DNA from: Chamaea fasciata
Lineage: Eukaryota > Chordata > Aves > Passeriformes > Sylviidae
DNA length: 64,000 nucleotides
Assembly (NCBI GenBank): GCA_029207755.1
Contig: JARCOQ010000005.1
Coordinates: 64,491,414-64,555,413 of the forward strand
Reading direction: 5' to 3'
Shown: piece after piece, positions 53,290 through 64,000 of the stretch
Position numbering within the stretch: position 1 is the stretch's first letter
Layout: each line of letters starts with the position of its first letter
The notes under the pieces: generated by a model
Seen by the model: the letters and a program-made list of their open reading frames with translations, nothing else
The model's database searches: none
Told to the model about the DNA's origin: nothing
Translations under genes and position numbers: made by a program

Positions 53290-54560
53290 GGCGGCAGCAC
53301 GGAGGGGGTCTCGCCTCACCTGGGGGTGGGGAGAAGGCGGGGAAGAGAAGGAAGTGTCAGTGGCAGGGTCCCTGGAGGGACGCACTCAGCGTGATCCTAC
53401 TCGCGGGGACCCCACCCCTGTGGCAGGGGTCCCGGCCCACACCGAACATCGTCCCGAGCTGGCGGCGGTGGGGTGCCCCGGGATGGAGCCGCCTCCCCAT
53501 ACAGGCCGATAAACACCTTCACCTCCTTTCCCCTCCGCGAACCGGCCGCTCCACACCCCCGGCCCGACACATCTTCCCCCAAGGCCCCGGTACTGAGCCG
53601 GCCCCCTCGGCAAGCCCGCGGCTTTGCCCCCGCCGAACCGTCCCCCTCGCAAACCCACCGGCAAGTGCCGCGCAGCGGGGAACGATCCCCTCCGTCTTTC
53701 CCGGCTGCTCTCGCCGCCGCCGCCGCTCCCTTTTGTTTTGCGGGGGAAGGCGGCACCCGCCTCCCCGCCCTCCCCCAGGACCCCCCCGCCACCGCCCCGC
53801 CCCGCCCGCCGCTGCTTAGAGGGGGGGCAGACACCGCTACGGGGGCGTCTTCTTTATCATCATCATTATTGCTATTTTTTATTATTATTACCGCCACTGG
53901 CATATTCTTTTTATTTCATTTTATTTTCATCATTTTGGGGGAGCGGATGATAACGGCCCATCCGCAATCTGCTACCCACCGGGACCTGGTTCCCAAACAC
54001 CTCAGCCCTGAGGTTCATCCCGCCATGCCCAGCACGGGCAGCAGTCAGCCCACGCTGCCAGCCAAGGGCGTGGGTGCCAGCCCAAAATGGGAGCTTCCAG
54101 GTGCAGGGCTGCACCCCAGCCCCGTTTGGGCTTTGCTGGGGTGGCTGGTTTGCTGGTCCTGGTGGGGTGGGAAATCGCCGCACCCCACGCACCACCCGTC
54201 ACGACGACACGGCCGAACCTATCCCTGGGGCGTGGGCAACTCCGCTCGACAGCCGTGTGCCCACGCCGCCTCGACTGGGCAGGCGTGTTCTGCTGCTCTG
54301 TGGGCCACTGAGCCGAGACAGCCCGCTGCCATCGCTCTTTCCCACGGGCGGTTGGGCAGGCTCTTCAGGGCCGTGTGAGCCAAACCGGGCTGCTCCCATG
54401 GGACCTTGAACCGCTGCGGCACAGCTGGGACCTTGTGCAAACTCACCAGGTTGAAAAAACAGCCACCCTCCCACACCCCGCCTTTTAAATCTGGCGGCGC
54501 CTCGTAAAAAGTTTTGCTTGGGGGAGCTCTGAGAGTCAGGACCACTGGCCACCTGTGTCT
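53290..54560 (-). promoter_or_regulatory. SUN2 CpG-island promoter
   Basis: The sequence is strongly CpG-rich from about 53180 to 54500, with C runs around 53760-53815 and no TATA box near a defined start. Inside it, 53852-53935 is an abrupt AT-rich insert of (ATT)n and TTTTATTTCATT type. The 5' UTR part 53290-53319 joins a noncoding exon somewhere here. Long plus-strand open frames in this island are composition artefacts. Confidence 0.65.
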
Positions 54561-55694
54561 GGATGCGGTTGTTTAGGCTGTATTTATGCAGGAAAGGTCC
54601 CCCTCGGCTCTGGGTTATGGGGCAAAACGGTGTTTCTATAAAGAGTAAAAAAAAAAAAAAAAAAAAAACCAAAAAACTGAAGCTAGCAGAAGGGAAGGAA
54701 CCTATTGCAAAAAACCATGAAACCTTTTCCTCTGTCTGCCCCCTTTGGGGCACGAGCCAGGGCAGTCGCAGGAGGATGTGCTGTCAGCATTGGGTTGGCA
54801 CACCACAACAAACTGCAATTCAGCGTCCCCAGTCCTGTTGTGTAACACACAGAGATCCTCTTTGTCTCCCTTTTCTTTTTTTTTTCTTTCTTTTGAGCCC
54901 ATTTTTTGTTCCAGCCTAAATCTCTGCCTAGCTTTTCCAGCTCCATCTCCCACTGTGCCAGCTGCCCTTTCTCACCCTTTCCCATGGCTTCCCATCCCTT
55001 TGCAAGTGTCTGGCTGGGACAGAGGACATCTCCCCTCCCCAGTGGCACCTTTATCTCTGGCCATGCAGATGGCAATCCCATGTCCCGACCTGGGTACACT
55101 GGCAGTAGCTGTCACAATGGCACCTGTTCCAGGTGACGTAACCCTGCGTGGATTAACCCCCCCCGAGAGGCTCAGGGGATAAGCTGGGTCCTGAGCCACC
55201 AGGCACTAAGTAGCGTGCACAGCCCCAGGTCAATCCATCCCCTCCTCAGGAGCCACTTTTTTGGGTGTGGAGTCAGTGCTTGTTCCCAGGGGATTTAGGA
55301 AGATGTTCTGAGGGGAGTGGGGTTTGTCCTTGCTGGATCCCTGGTTCTGTGGAGGAGGAGGTGGTGCCAGAGCTATAGGAGTTTTTGAGTGGGTGTGGGA
55401 AGACTGGGGCAAAGATAAGTGGTGTGTAGCTGGGAGCTTCTGCCTCATTTTCCCCACACCAGCAGTGGGGAGTCTCAGCTCTCTTTTTAGGGGTCACCAG
55501 GACATCATCATGCTGGGGGTGGGGCAGAGGGAGATTGCCAGCTGTTCCAGTTTGACAGCTCTTGCTGGGGAAAGGCAGGAAAAATCCCTACCCTTTCCTA
55601 AAAGGCTTTGGAGGGCTGAAATGACACATCCAAGCACGCAAGGACAGGGCAGGGCTGGGAAAGCAGCCTTGGTGGGGAAGATCACAGCTCATGT
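54561..55694. other. Short intergenic stretch between the SUN2 promoter and the FAM20C-like gene
   Basis: It contains an A tract at 54648-54668, a pyrimidine tract near 54868-54895 and a CRE-like TGACGTAA at 55134-55141. No gene was recognised. Confidence 0.5.
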
Positions 55695-55896
55695 CTTCTC
55701 CACTAGGCCAACCTTTTTATTTAAATTTCCTCCCTGCCCCAGCTATCCTTACAACCTGCTTTCCTGGTTCATCACCTCACCAGCTCCAGCGCCACCAAAA
55801 GCTGACGCTACAAAGAATCAGAACTGCACATTGATCCTCATACCATCCTCAGCAGCACATCAAAACAGCCCAATCCAATAGGGTACCCAGCCCCCA
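55695..55896 (-). terminator. 3' UTR and poly(A) signal of the FAM20C-like gene
   Basis: About 175 nt past the stop on the minus strand there is AATAAA (plus-strand tttatt at 55716-55721). This gives a short 3' UTR of roughly 200 nt. Confidence 0.6.
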
Positions 55897-58800
55897 TCAC
55901 ACCCATGACCCCACATCATCCACCAGCACCTCTTCCTGGCGGGCTGCCCTGGCCAGGCAGTGTCCCACCGCCACCAGCACCTTCCCCAGGCGCCGGTCCA
56001 GTGCCTGCAGGTGGGGCTCAGCCAGAACAGGGGCCAGTGGATCTGCAGCCAGCGCCTCTCGCAGCACATCACTCAGGCGGTAGGGCTGGGTGGCCAGCAG
56101 TTGCAGCCGCAGGTAAGTGGACTTCTTGATGCTGCCAGAGATGAGGAGGGAGAGGTCTCAATAGGAGGAGCTTCTCCCCAACAGCAGATCCATGGTGGGC
56201 GGCAGCCCCTTACCTGCAGCATTGGTGGAGAGGGGCCAGGATGGACAGTTCATCGCGTGAGTGTGTGCCGAAACTAGGGGTGCAGAGAAGCCCATAAGGA
56301 TGTGTCAGGGTGGCATTTCGGCATGACTGGAGGTCTCCCCCCACCCCTTTTCTGTGATTGCTCCCCCCTATTCCCCAGCTTTACCCACGACCGTTGTCCA
56401 GGTGGAGCAGGAAAGTGTCATTCCCAAATTTCTCAAAGGTCTCATAGTGGTGCCGGTCCATATTGCCTGTGGTGGGTCAACAAATTTGCCATCATATGGG
56501 CTGGGAGATGGGAGCAGGGACATGGAGCACTCTCATGGTGTGAAAATGAAACCCAGAGCCCGGGGAAAAGGATAGGTGGCACCTCTAAGGTGTCCATTGG
56601 GTGGCTATGGCCGTACAGGGGAACTGAGCAGAGACCACACGGCCTCCAGGCCTCTTCTCATCCCAGCAGCCCCACAGAGGGACAACAGTGGCAAATGGAG
56701 CAGAAGTAACGGCAAAGGCATGGCTGGGTGGTCAGGAATTAGGAGACGGGAAAGTCTCCCAGTCAGCTGCTGGTGAGGGGACAGTGCAGGAAGGAAGAAA
56801 CGGCCCAGGGACAAGAGAGGCAGCAAGAGCTCTGGGCAGTATCATCTCCACCTCTGACTCTCCAGGGGCTGCATGTGAGGGCGTGCTGGAAGGTGCTTCC
56901 CATGTTCAGGGCATTCAGCTGGGGTGTCCCTGGAATCTCTTGACCGTCGAGTCCTGCCTGGGAAATGCCCTGGTGGCACCTATTGTGGGTAAAGACTGCA
57001 GCTTGCTGCAGCCTGAACAACAGTTTGGCCAACAAACCTCGCAGGGCATGGTACCACAGGGCATGGAGCCATTTGGGCTTGTTGGTCCTGAAGGACCTCT
57101 ACTGCCCCCAGCACAGGCACAGAGCGGCTTACCCATGAGGAAATCGAGGATAGTCATGTCGATGAGGTCGAGGAGGCGATGGCCCCTGTCATACGGTGGT
57201 GTCTCTCGCACCTGAGCGCAGTAGTTGGGGTTCAGCTCCCACCTGGTGGCAGAGGCCAGGGAGGGCAATGGGGCCATGAGAGCAGCTGTGGAGAAGCCCC
57301 CTCCCATCCCATGGCTCTGCTAGCCCGTGTCCCCACACCCCCCATGCCCTGTCTCACTCAGCCTTCTTGCTCTTGTGGTAGGAGCGGCGCCAGGGGCTGC
57401 GCCAGGAGTGGCGTTTGGCCAGGGTCTTGTCAGGGAGCAGGGCAGCCATGGAGCCCTCCAGCTGGTCCGGTTTGCCACAGAGGGCGTGCTCGGTGGAGCA
57501 GTAGTAGGAGCACTCCCCGTAGAAGCAGATGTTACCCGCTGGCCATGGGGACAAAGCAAAGGTTGACAAAGAGAAGGAAGGCAATGAGCCTACAACCCCC
57601 AGACAGAGTGGTCCAGCAAGCAGCCAGGGGAGCATGCTCCATGCACTCTGACCATCTGCCACCAGCAAAGCAATGGCAAGGGAGGCTGTGAGGAGCAAAG
57701 GTCTGTGGCAGGCTACCCATGGGAGCTGGAACAGTCCCCAGTGGGATAGTTTGTCTGAGTGTTGGGGCAGCAGTAGTCAGCTCCAGGTGAACTCCATCCA
57801 GGTGGCCACAGGAGAGGACGGAGAGCATGAAAGCTCACCTGGGGAGATGAAGAAAGTCTTGGCCAATTTCTTATCTGTGGTGATATCCCGAATTTCCTTT
57901 GTTATGTTGACCAAACGGCCAGAAACGGGGGGGATTCGCCGGAAATCCAGGATCCTGAAACACAGAACTTGGAACCATTTCTTACTGACCTCAGCTGGTT
58001 TAATAACAGCAAGTTATTAAAACTGACAGAAGACACAGGTATCCCTCACAACAGGGAGCAAGAGATGGGGTGAAGGAGCAGTTTCTTTGGTGCTTTGCCA
58101 ATACGCAAAGCTCATGCTCACCTGTCCAGGTGGAAGGCTGCAATCTCTGCATTGTGCCGTTCAAAGTCTGAGAAGTAGAAGAAATCAATGGGGGTCTCCT
58201 GGTCCCGGGTCTGCCTGGAAGGAGAAGGGACAGTGGGGGCAATCATTATGGATGGGGTCACTCCAAGAATGGGATTAGTTCCAAACCACCACTCAGCTTG
58301 TGTTCCCTGGTGACACTGGAAACACAGCCAGACCCAGTCTCCTCCAGTCACTTCCTGATGGATGGGTGTCTCCAAGCCCCCTCTCCAGGGTCCCACGCTA
58401 CCTCTGCCTCCAACTCAAGGGTGGGGGAAGCCCTTCATGGACTGGAGGCTCCTGGATGGTCCTCATGGACCACCTTCTTCTTTCCACCACTGGAGGTCAC
58501 TACCCCATCACAGGCTGCATCCAGTTTGCAGCAAGCACCGCCAGGGAAGGCAGGAGAAATGGGACCATTCACCTCGCCTCAGTTTTGGAATGGAGGTGCT
58601 GAAGCAAGGCAGCACATGAAGCATTTCTCCATTTCTCTCTCCATGGCCCCCTCCAGCCACTCCTCGCTACCTAACAGGGCCGGGTAGGTGAGGTATAGGG
58701 TTGTCCCAGACTCTACTCACTTCATGGGCTTGAAGAGGGCCTGCCCATAGTTTGGGAACATCATGATGAGCTTGAGCTGGGTCCCGCCGGACTTCTGGAC

Positions 58801-61000
58801 TGAAAGGAGGTAAATGGGGATGAGGGAGATAGGCAGCAGGCAGCAGGGCAGGGGTGTGGACAGGGGTAGAGGCAGGGAGGTGGTACCTGAACTGACAATC
58901 CTTTGAGTGGCCAAATCCTGGAGGAGCATGGGCAACAAGGGGTCCTGGCGGGGGTACAGCTCATAGCGGTTGATGCCGATATGGAATTTGAGCCAGGTGG
59001 GGTAGGTATCATAGGCTGTCTTCCCTGTCAGGAGGACTGTCTCGGCTTTACTGCTGCTGACCCTGCAGCCCAACAGCCACCACCACCCCAACAATGACAG
59101 CTTTTAGTTGGGACAGAATGGGTCCCGTGTCCCCAGGCCCTTCCTGGGAGCCAGTGCATGGAGGGTGAGGTAGGGAGAAAGCCCAGAGCAAGCCCTGGAT
59201 GGGTTCCAGGTTTCATGGTGGTAGAACTCCCTGTCCCATTCAGCCTCCATGGGGCTTTTGGCACCTGGTAGATCCCACCCAAAGTTGGTGGCCAGGAAAA
59301 CCCACCAACATAACTGGATTGGACACAGTGTCTTCCCTCCATCCCCTATGGAAAATCCCAGGGTTGATCCTGCTTATCTCATCCATGCATTTATTTCCCT
59401 GCTAGAACAGATCATCTCATTGTTTTTCCCTAGGAGATTGGCTCCCAGGAGTACAGTCTGCTACACCCCTCCATGTGCTTACTGGGGTCACATGTGTGTA
59501 CACGTGTGGAGTATCATGGGTTTCCCAGCCATCCCCAGCACTGATATGAACTTCAATCCTCAACAACCCATTCCCCTTAGGTGGGTTTTCCCGGGGGGAT
59601 AAGTTTGAGATAGCACTATCCCTGTCTCTGTGCATCCTGCAAATTTGCAATTTGCTGGCATCTAAGGGAGCCCCTGGGGGTATCTGGCCCACCTCTGTGC
59701 TAACACACACTGATACTGCAATGGGACAGTTAGGCCAGGGTATCTATAACTTATATCCATGTCTCTCTCTAGGAAAACACAGACTGTGCATTGATTTCAT
59801 CAAACCAGACCCCAGGCTACCCATAGGTTGTCCTCAGAGATAAGGCAAATGCCCATTTGTGGAAACCAGCTCTTAAACCAGCTTTTATTCTCTCCCAGTT
59901 CGAGCAGGCACCACTTTTGAAAGGTGTGCTTTCCATAAGGAAGCTGCTATGTGTTATAATGCTAAAGCTTTTAATATCTTCCCTTCTAATTAGAGGTTAG
60001 TAGTCCAAAGATAAAAATAGACAGCCGTCAGCAGTGAGCTCACCATACAGCCAAGCCTAAAGAGGTCAGGCAGCATCCTACAAAATGCAGGACAGGAATG
60101 GTCTTATGGTTAGAGGTAAGCTATATTGAAGGTTTTACATCTCCAACATACTGCGAGAGGGGGATAAAACTGGTTAGAATGGAGCAGGGACTCCCTCATA
60201 TACAGAGAGAGAGACTATGGGCTAGTGTGCATTGGAGAAGGGAAGGAGCTGAGGAGATCACCTAATAGATAGCCATAATACAATGAATAATTCAAGAATC
60301 TCCTTTAGCTTTGCTGTGTGCTACAAGCTTATGGGTAGCAGCCCAAAAATCCAGGGCTAGGAGAGGATTTGACATGTGAGAAGAGCATGCTTAGCAATAT
60401 GGGCCCCTCTGGGGTAGGATGCTGATCTGCGTAAGGAAACTACATGTTTGGCCCCTGCTGCTTGTCCCCTCAAACCCACATATCCCCCAGATGCAAGCTA
60501 GGCTTTGAGCTTGCTCCTCACCATTCATCACTCCCGCTGCTGTGCAGGCTGAACTTCTCCATGGGGTTGATGATAAACAGCTTGTCTTCCTCTGTCACCT
60601 CTGGGACTGGGATGTTGTAAAGAGGATGCTCGAAGAGTGCTGCCAGCTTTGATCCCTTGGTCCACCCTGCATTCCCCTCTTCATGCTGCTGTTGGACCCC
60701 TGGCTCTCCAGCCCTCAAGTGCAGCCCTGCTCTCTGTGGCTGGGAACTTTTCTCCAACGAGCCGTTGCTTCCATTGAAATCTTGAAGGATTCGGAGGCTC
60801 AGCTTTTTGAGGCTGGCTGGCATGGGGCTGCCTGACGGGACACCCACAGCTTTTGATGCTTTCATATTGCAGCTGCAGGGCCTGTGGGTTGTGGGGAGAG
60901 CAAAATCCATCACCAGATGCACAAGAAGGGCCAAGAGCAGAAGAAGGAGAAGGCTGATTTTAAATTTCCTCTGGAAAAGCGTTTGCAGCCGGCACCGCAT
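55897..61000 (-). CDS. FAM20C-like secretory-pathway protein kinase
   Basis: Ten coding exons in transcript order: 60522-61000, 58887-59062, 58721-58799, 58122-58214, 57839-57954, 57358-57538, 57133-57242, 56385-56466, 56214-56273 and 55897-56131 (536 aa). The layout matches FAM20C. Residues 1-33 are a type II signal anchor (basic start, then [16 protein letters not shown]), followed by a CSC motif as in FAM20C. Next come [25 protein letters not shown] and [14 protein letters not shown]. The kinase core keeps the nucleotide Lys242 in ALFKPMKQ, Glu268 in [12 protein letters not shown], catalytic Asp415 in NMDRHHYE and metal-binding Asp435 in HLDNGRGFG; the two Asp are 20 apart, as human D458/D478. 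The Cys pattern [10 protein letters not shown]...LCG is intact. FAM20C phosphorylates secreted proteins at S-x-E in the Golgi; activity here is inferred. The divergent C-terminus ends LVDDVGSWV. Introns 56467-57132 and 59063-60521 show nothing recognisable. It could be an orthologue of fish fam20cl; canonical FAM20C is less likely given this SUN2 neighbourhood. Confidence 0.9.
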
Positions 61001-62260
61001 CCTTTCTCACACGAAACACTTGGCAAGGGATGGGCACCCACAACAGGTTAAAAATGTTGGTGTGGCTGCAGCCTCTGTGCAAAAATAGGAGAGAGGTTTC
61101 CTGGATTCAAAGCATCGCAGCAAAAGAGCAACTGGTGCAAGGGCAGGGTGGCAGGAAAGATCTATCACCATGGCACCTCATGGTATGACTCCACCAGGAT
61201 GGGACAGGAGGTTGTGGTGGGGTTTATCAGCACTACTAAGGGTCGAGCTGGCACTGCCAAGGTAGAGTAAACAGGGCAAGTTCCAAATCAATAGCTGCAA
61301 TACCGGCTCGGGGAGAGCAATGGCTGCAGAGGACTCCCCACTGTCCTGTCTCTCTATGCTGTCACCTGCACAGGGCTGCAGAACATTTCCTTGAATCCCG
61401 GGCACTAAAATGGTTCTACCTCTCTGCAGCACACACCCTGCCAAGCACTGTGTAGCCCCATTCCCCATGTTCATCACAGCTGCATAAATCCACTCTCAGA
61501 ATCCAGAAAAATTTTTTTTTCCCTATTGCTTGGCCATATCAATTTTATCACCCTTCCTCATCCATTGAAAACCAGTTGTACTCAAGCCCCCTCTCAAAAA
61601 CCACTCAAACTGGATAAAACAAAGGGGATGTGAGTATTGACACTGCTTTGAGGGAAAATGCTGGGCAGGCAGTGTAAGGAAGGGCTACCAGGCATGTGAA
61701 TTTCAGGGACAGGGATGTTCCCAGGGCCTCTAAAGCAGGTAGGGGAGGCAGGCAGGCAGGCAGGAGTGGGGATACTGCCTTGGGCATCAACACAGAGGGG
61801 CAATGGGACTCACCAAGTGCTGGGAAGGACTGTCAACTTGTGGAAGAGAAGAGCATTTTTTTTTTACAAGAAATTCACTTATTCAGTGACACCCAGAGAC
61901 ACAGAGCTGGGATGTGTGCACAGAAATGGTTCATGACTTGTAGGGATGGAGCTTTGTATTTGAAAAGGGACAGAGAAACACAGGACAACCTGCAATAAGT
62001 CTGGGGGCCGGGGCACAGTCTGGCACAACGTTTCTTTTCTCTTTGATCTTCCAAAGGATGCAGAAGGCACATGAAATCCCATACATTATGCAGTCCTTCC
62101 TTGTCGTGTGATGCACCAGCAGCCAGCTTGTAAATGCTTACTCCCAGCCAGGGAAGGTATGATGATCAGTGGGCAGGAGGGGATATTCTGGAGACCCCCT
62201 CCTCTGCTGCCATCCCTGCGCTTCCGTCTTTGCACCGTCCTCTACCGGCTCTTTCTGTGT
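61001..62260. other. 5' flank of the FAM20C-like gene
   Basis: Directly upstream of the start codon the minus strand reads gaaaggATGC (A at -3). No coding exon was recognised. A (GGCA)n tract lies at about 61745-61763. A noncoding first exon may lie here or in the GC-rich block near 62.3 kb. Confidence 0.4.
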
Positions 62261-62269
62261 GTGTCTCCG

Positions 62270-62600
62270 TCCCCTTCCTGGCGGCGCGCTGGGAACACAG
62301 TGTCCCCGGTGTTCTTGGCTCGCGTGTCCCACGACGCGACAGTTGCCTGGAAACCGCCTCCGGCTGACACCATCACCGCCCCAGATTCAGCCAGCCCCGC
62401 GTTCCTGAGCCTTCTGCTAACAAGATGGCCGAGGAGAACCGGGGCAAGCGAGGAGGAGGAGAGCTTTCTGGCCCGGCTGGCGAGCTTGAAGCCCCACAGA
62501 AGGAGCTGGTGGAGGGGAGCAGATGGCTTCCCTGGGCAGGGGAACACAGCATCTTGCTCTGGGATGTTTGCTGAATTCAGTCTGGACACACGGTTCAGAC
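62270..62600. promoter_or_regulatory. GC-rich candidate promoter with X-box
   Basis: A local CpG-enriched block contains GTTGCCTGGAAAC (62342-62354), an RFX half-site pair with a 1-nt spacer. An ATG in good context (aagATGG, 62425-62427) opens a 49-codon plus-strand frame beginning MAEENRGKRGGGEL. It may drive an unknown plus-strand gene, the FAM20C-like gene on the minus strand, or both. No downstream exon could be joined. Confidence 0.35.
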
Positions 62601-63669
62601 AGAAGATCCAGCTGTAGCTGGAATATGGGATCATTAGGTCACGGCTCAGAAAAAAAACAACCAACCAACCAAAACACCAACTCCGTGTACTAACTGATCG
62701 CATTAAAGGAGCTGGACTCGGCTCCTGGAGCAGGGCCACAGATTTCGTTATTCCACAGTCAGCTCTGAAGAGAGGGAGATGTCCTCCTTCCAGTGCCCCA
62801 AACCAGCTCTAAATGGGGCTGGAGGGGATAGAAATCTCCTTCTCATGTCCTAGAGTCAGATGGGCACAGGGGCCCTATGGGCTGAAGCCACCTTACTGTT
62901 AGTCCCATTCCCAGATAATGAAACCTGCAATCCTACCTCCTCACTCTGATTTAGCATCCCATTGGAAAGCAAAGGCAGGGGGCTTAGTTGAGGCACTTGC
63001 CACCCTTAGCACTTCAGTGTTGGTATAAATGTTACCTGAAAGATTTTTTCATCGAGTCAGACATGAGCCTGCAGCAACAGAGAAGAGCAGGAGACCTTCA
63101 AAGTCTGCCCGCATCACCTGACATGCACTTCGATGTACCTTGTTGCCATGACACCCTCATAGAGACATGGTTGAATTTGCACCTCTTTCTTCTCATCTCC
63201 CTCCTCCAGCTCTTCCTCCATCTTCCCAGAGGTTCAAATCACCCTTGGGGCAGAGAAGGAGCCCTCCATCTGAGGACATTTTCACTGCTGGCTCCAAATC
63301 AGGACTCATCAGCAGCTGGTAATGATGTTCCCATCTCCCCTCAGCAGGGAGGGATGAAGTCATAAGGCACAACCTCCGAGCTGCTATCACAGCTCTAGGG
63401 GACAGGTGGATAGAAAGAGTCATTTTGGCTGCCACCGATCCATCACCCTGAGTTTTTCATCTCATTTTCTACATCTGACTCAGCCTGATGCTTTGATGGG
63501 TAATGGCAGCAATATGCAGGGGACCTAGAAATGAGAGGGAAACACAATAGCAAGCAAACTGTTGCCAACTTTCCCAGTTTTCCACGGAAAATCCATAAGG
63601 AAAAATCCTCCAGCAACTGAGAGCAGTTTTATAGTAAAAGGTAGAAAGGCCTTAGAGGCTCCAAAGCCT
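62601..63669. other. Sequence without recognised features
   Basis: Apart from an AACC-rich stretch near 62655-62685 nothing could be assigned. DNAL4, the next gene in the human order, was looked for by its expected C-terminal residues and was not seen. Confidence 0.5.
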
Positions 63670-64000
63670 CATAGAATCATAGTTTGTGTTGGAAGGGACC
63701 TTTAGGGGTCACCAGTACAATGTCCCTGCAATGACCAGGGGCACCTTGAACTACATTGTATTGCTCAGAGCCTCATCCAACCTATCCCTGAATGCTTCCA
63801 GGCGTGGGGCACCCACCACCTCTCTAGGCAACCTGTTCCAGTGTTTCACCACCCTCATTCTAAGACTTTTTCCCTTCCCTGTATCCAATCTAGAACAAAC
63901 CTCTTTTAGTTTGAAACCTCTAACCCCTATCATATCACAACAGGCCCTGCCAAAAAGTCCCTCTCCAGCTTTCCAGTTGACACCCTTTAGGTACTGGTAT
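63670..64000 (-). mobile_element. CR1 LINE 3' end running off the window
   Basis: It begins with the CR1 terminal 'tcatagaatcatag' and continues through 'ttggaagggacctttagggg', 'caacctgttccagtgtttca' and 'cctctaacccctatcatatc' to the window edge. It is reverse-oriented; the minus strand keeps a short ORF2 remnant. Confidence 0.92.

Noticed and set aside
53473..54378. 301-codon plus-strand open frame in the SUN2 promoter island
   Set aside because: CpG-island composition artefact crossing an AT-rich insert; no recognisable domain.
55860..56072. Minus-strand Trp-rich frame at the end of the FAM20C-like gene
   Set aside because: Out-of-frame shadow of the last coding exon 55897-56131.
62242..62739. 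165-codon minus-strand frame over the X-box island
   Set aside because: Not recognisable, low support, and it overlaps the motif-bearing promoter in antisense; kept only as a promoter observation.
61001..63669. DNAL4, expected next to SUN2 from the human order
   Set aside because: No stretch resembling its conserved C-terminus was seen on either strand; it probably lies beyond the window.

Overview
The window is vertebrate nuclear DNA, almost certainly from a songbird. Multi-exon genes with GT-AG introns match bird/mammal orthologues residue by residue. Most interspersed repeats are CR1 LINE 3' ends, and there are two solo LTR-like elements, one of which looks like a family common in passerine genomes. 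The gene order CBY1(+) TOMM22(+) JOSD1(-) GTPBP1(+) SUN2(-) is the conserved order of human 22q13.1.

Layout. 1-4.7 kb: AT-rich sequence with no assigned gene. 4.7-5.4 kb: CpG promoter with an RFX-type X-box. 5.5-8.0 kb: CBY1 (4 coding exons, 126 aa). 8.0-10.05 kb: TOMM22 (4 exons, 140 aa), starting about 160 bp after the CBY1 poly(A) signal. 10.3-20.6 kb: JOSD1 on the minus strand (4 coding exons, 202 aa), whose large 5' intron carries both LTRs and a CR1. 21.2-22.6 kb: bidirectional JOSD1/GTPBP1 CpG promoter with seven same-orientation ATTGG motifs, an X-box and an octamer. 22.6-41.7 kb: GTPBP1 (12 coding exons, 669 aa, same length as human). 46.1-53.3 kb: SUN2 on the minus strand (17 coding exons, 712 aa). 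53.2-54.5 kb: SUN2 CpG promoter. 55.7-61.0 kb: a FAM20C-like secretory-pathway kinase on the minus strand (10 coding exons, 536 aa). 62.3-62.6 kb: a GC-rich candidate promoter with an X-box. The right edge is inside a CR1 copy.

The genes do not form one pathway. They are a conserved block of broadly expressed genes: a basal-body/Wnt adaptor, a mitochondrial import receptor, a deubiquitinase, a translation-factor-like GTPase and a nuclear-envelope LINC protein. The FAM20C-like kinase sits where human has SUN2 followed directly by DNAL4, and is the most notable gene here. All reading frames of the six genes are intact; no pseudogenisation was seen. Exon boundaries were set by hand from splice signals plus remembered orthologue sequence, and each set sums to an open frame. 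UTR ends and noncoding first exons are approximate.
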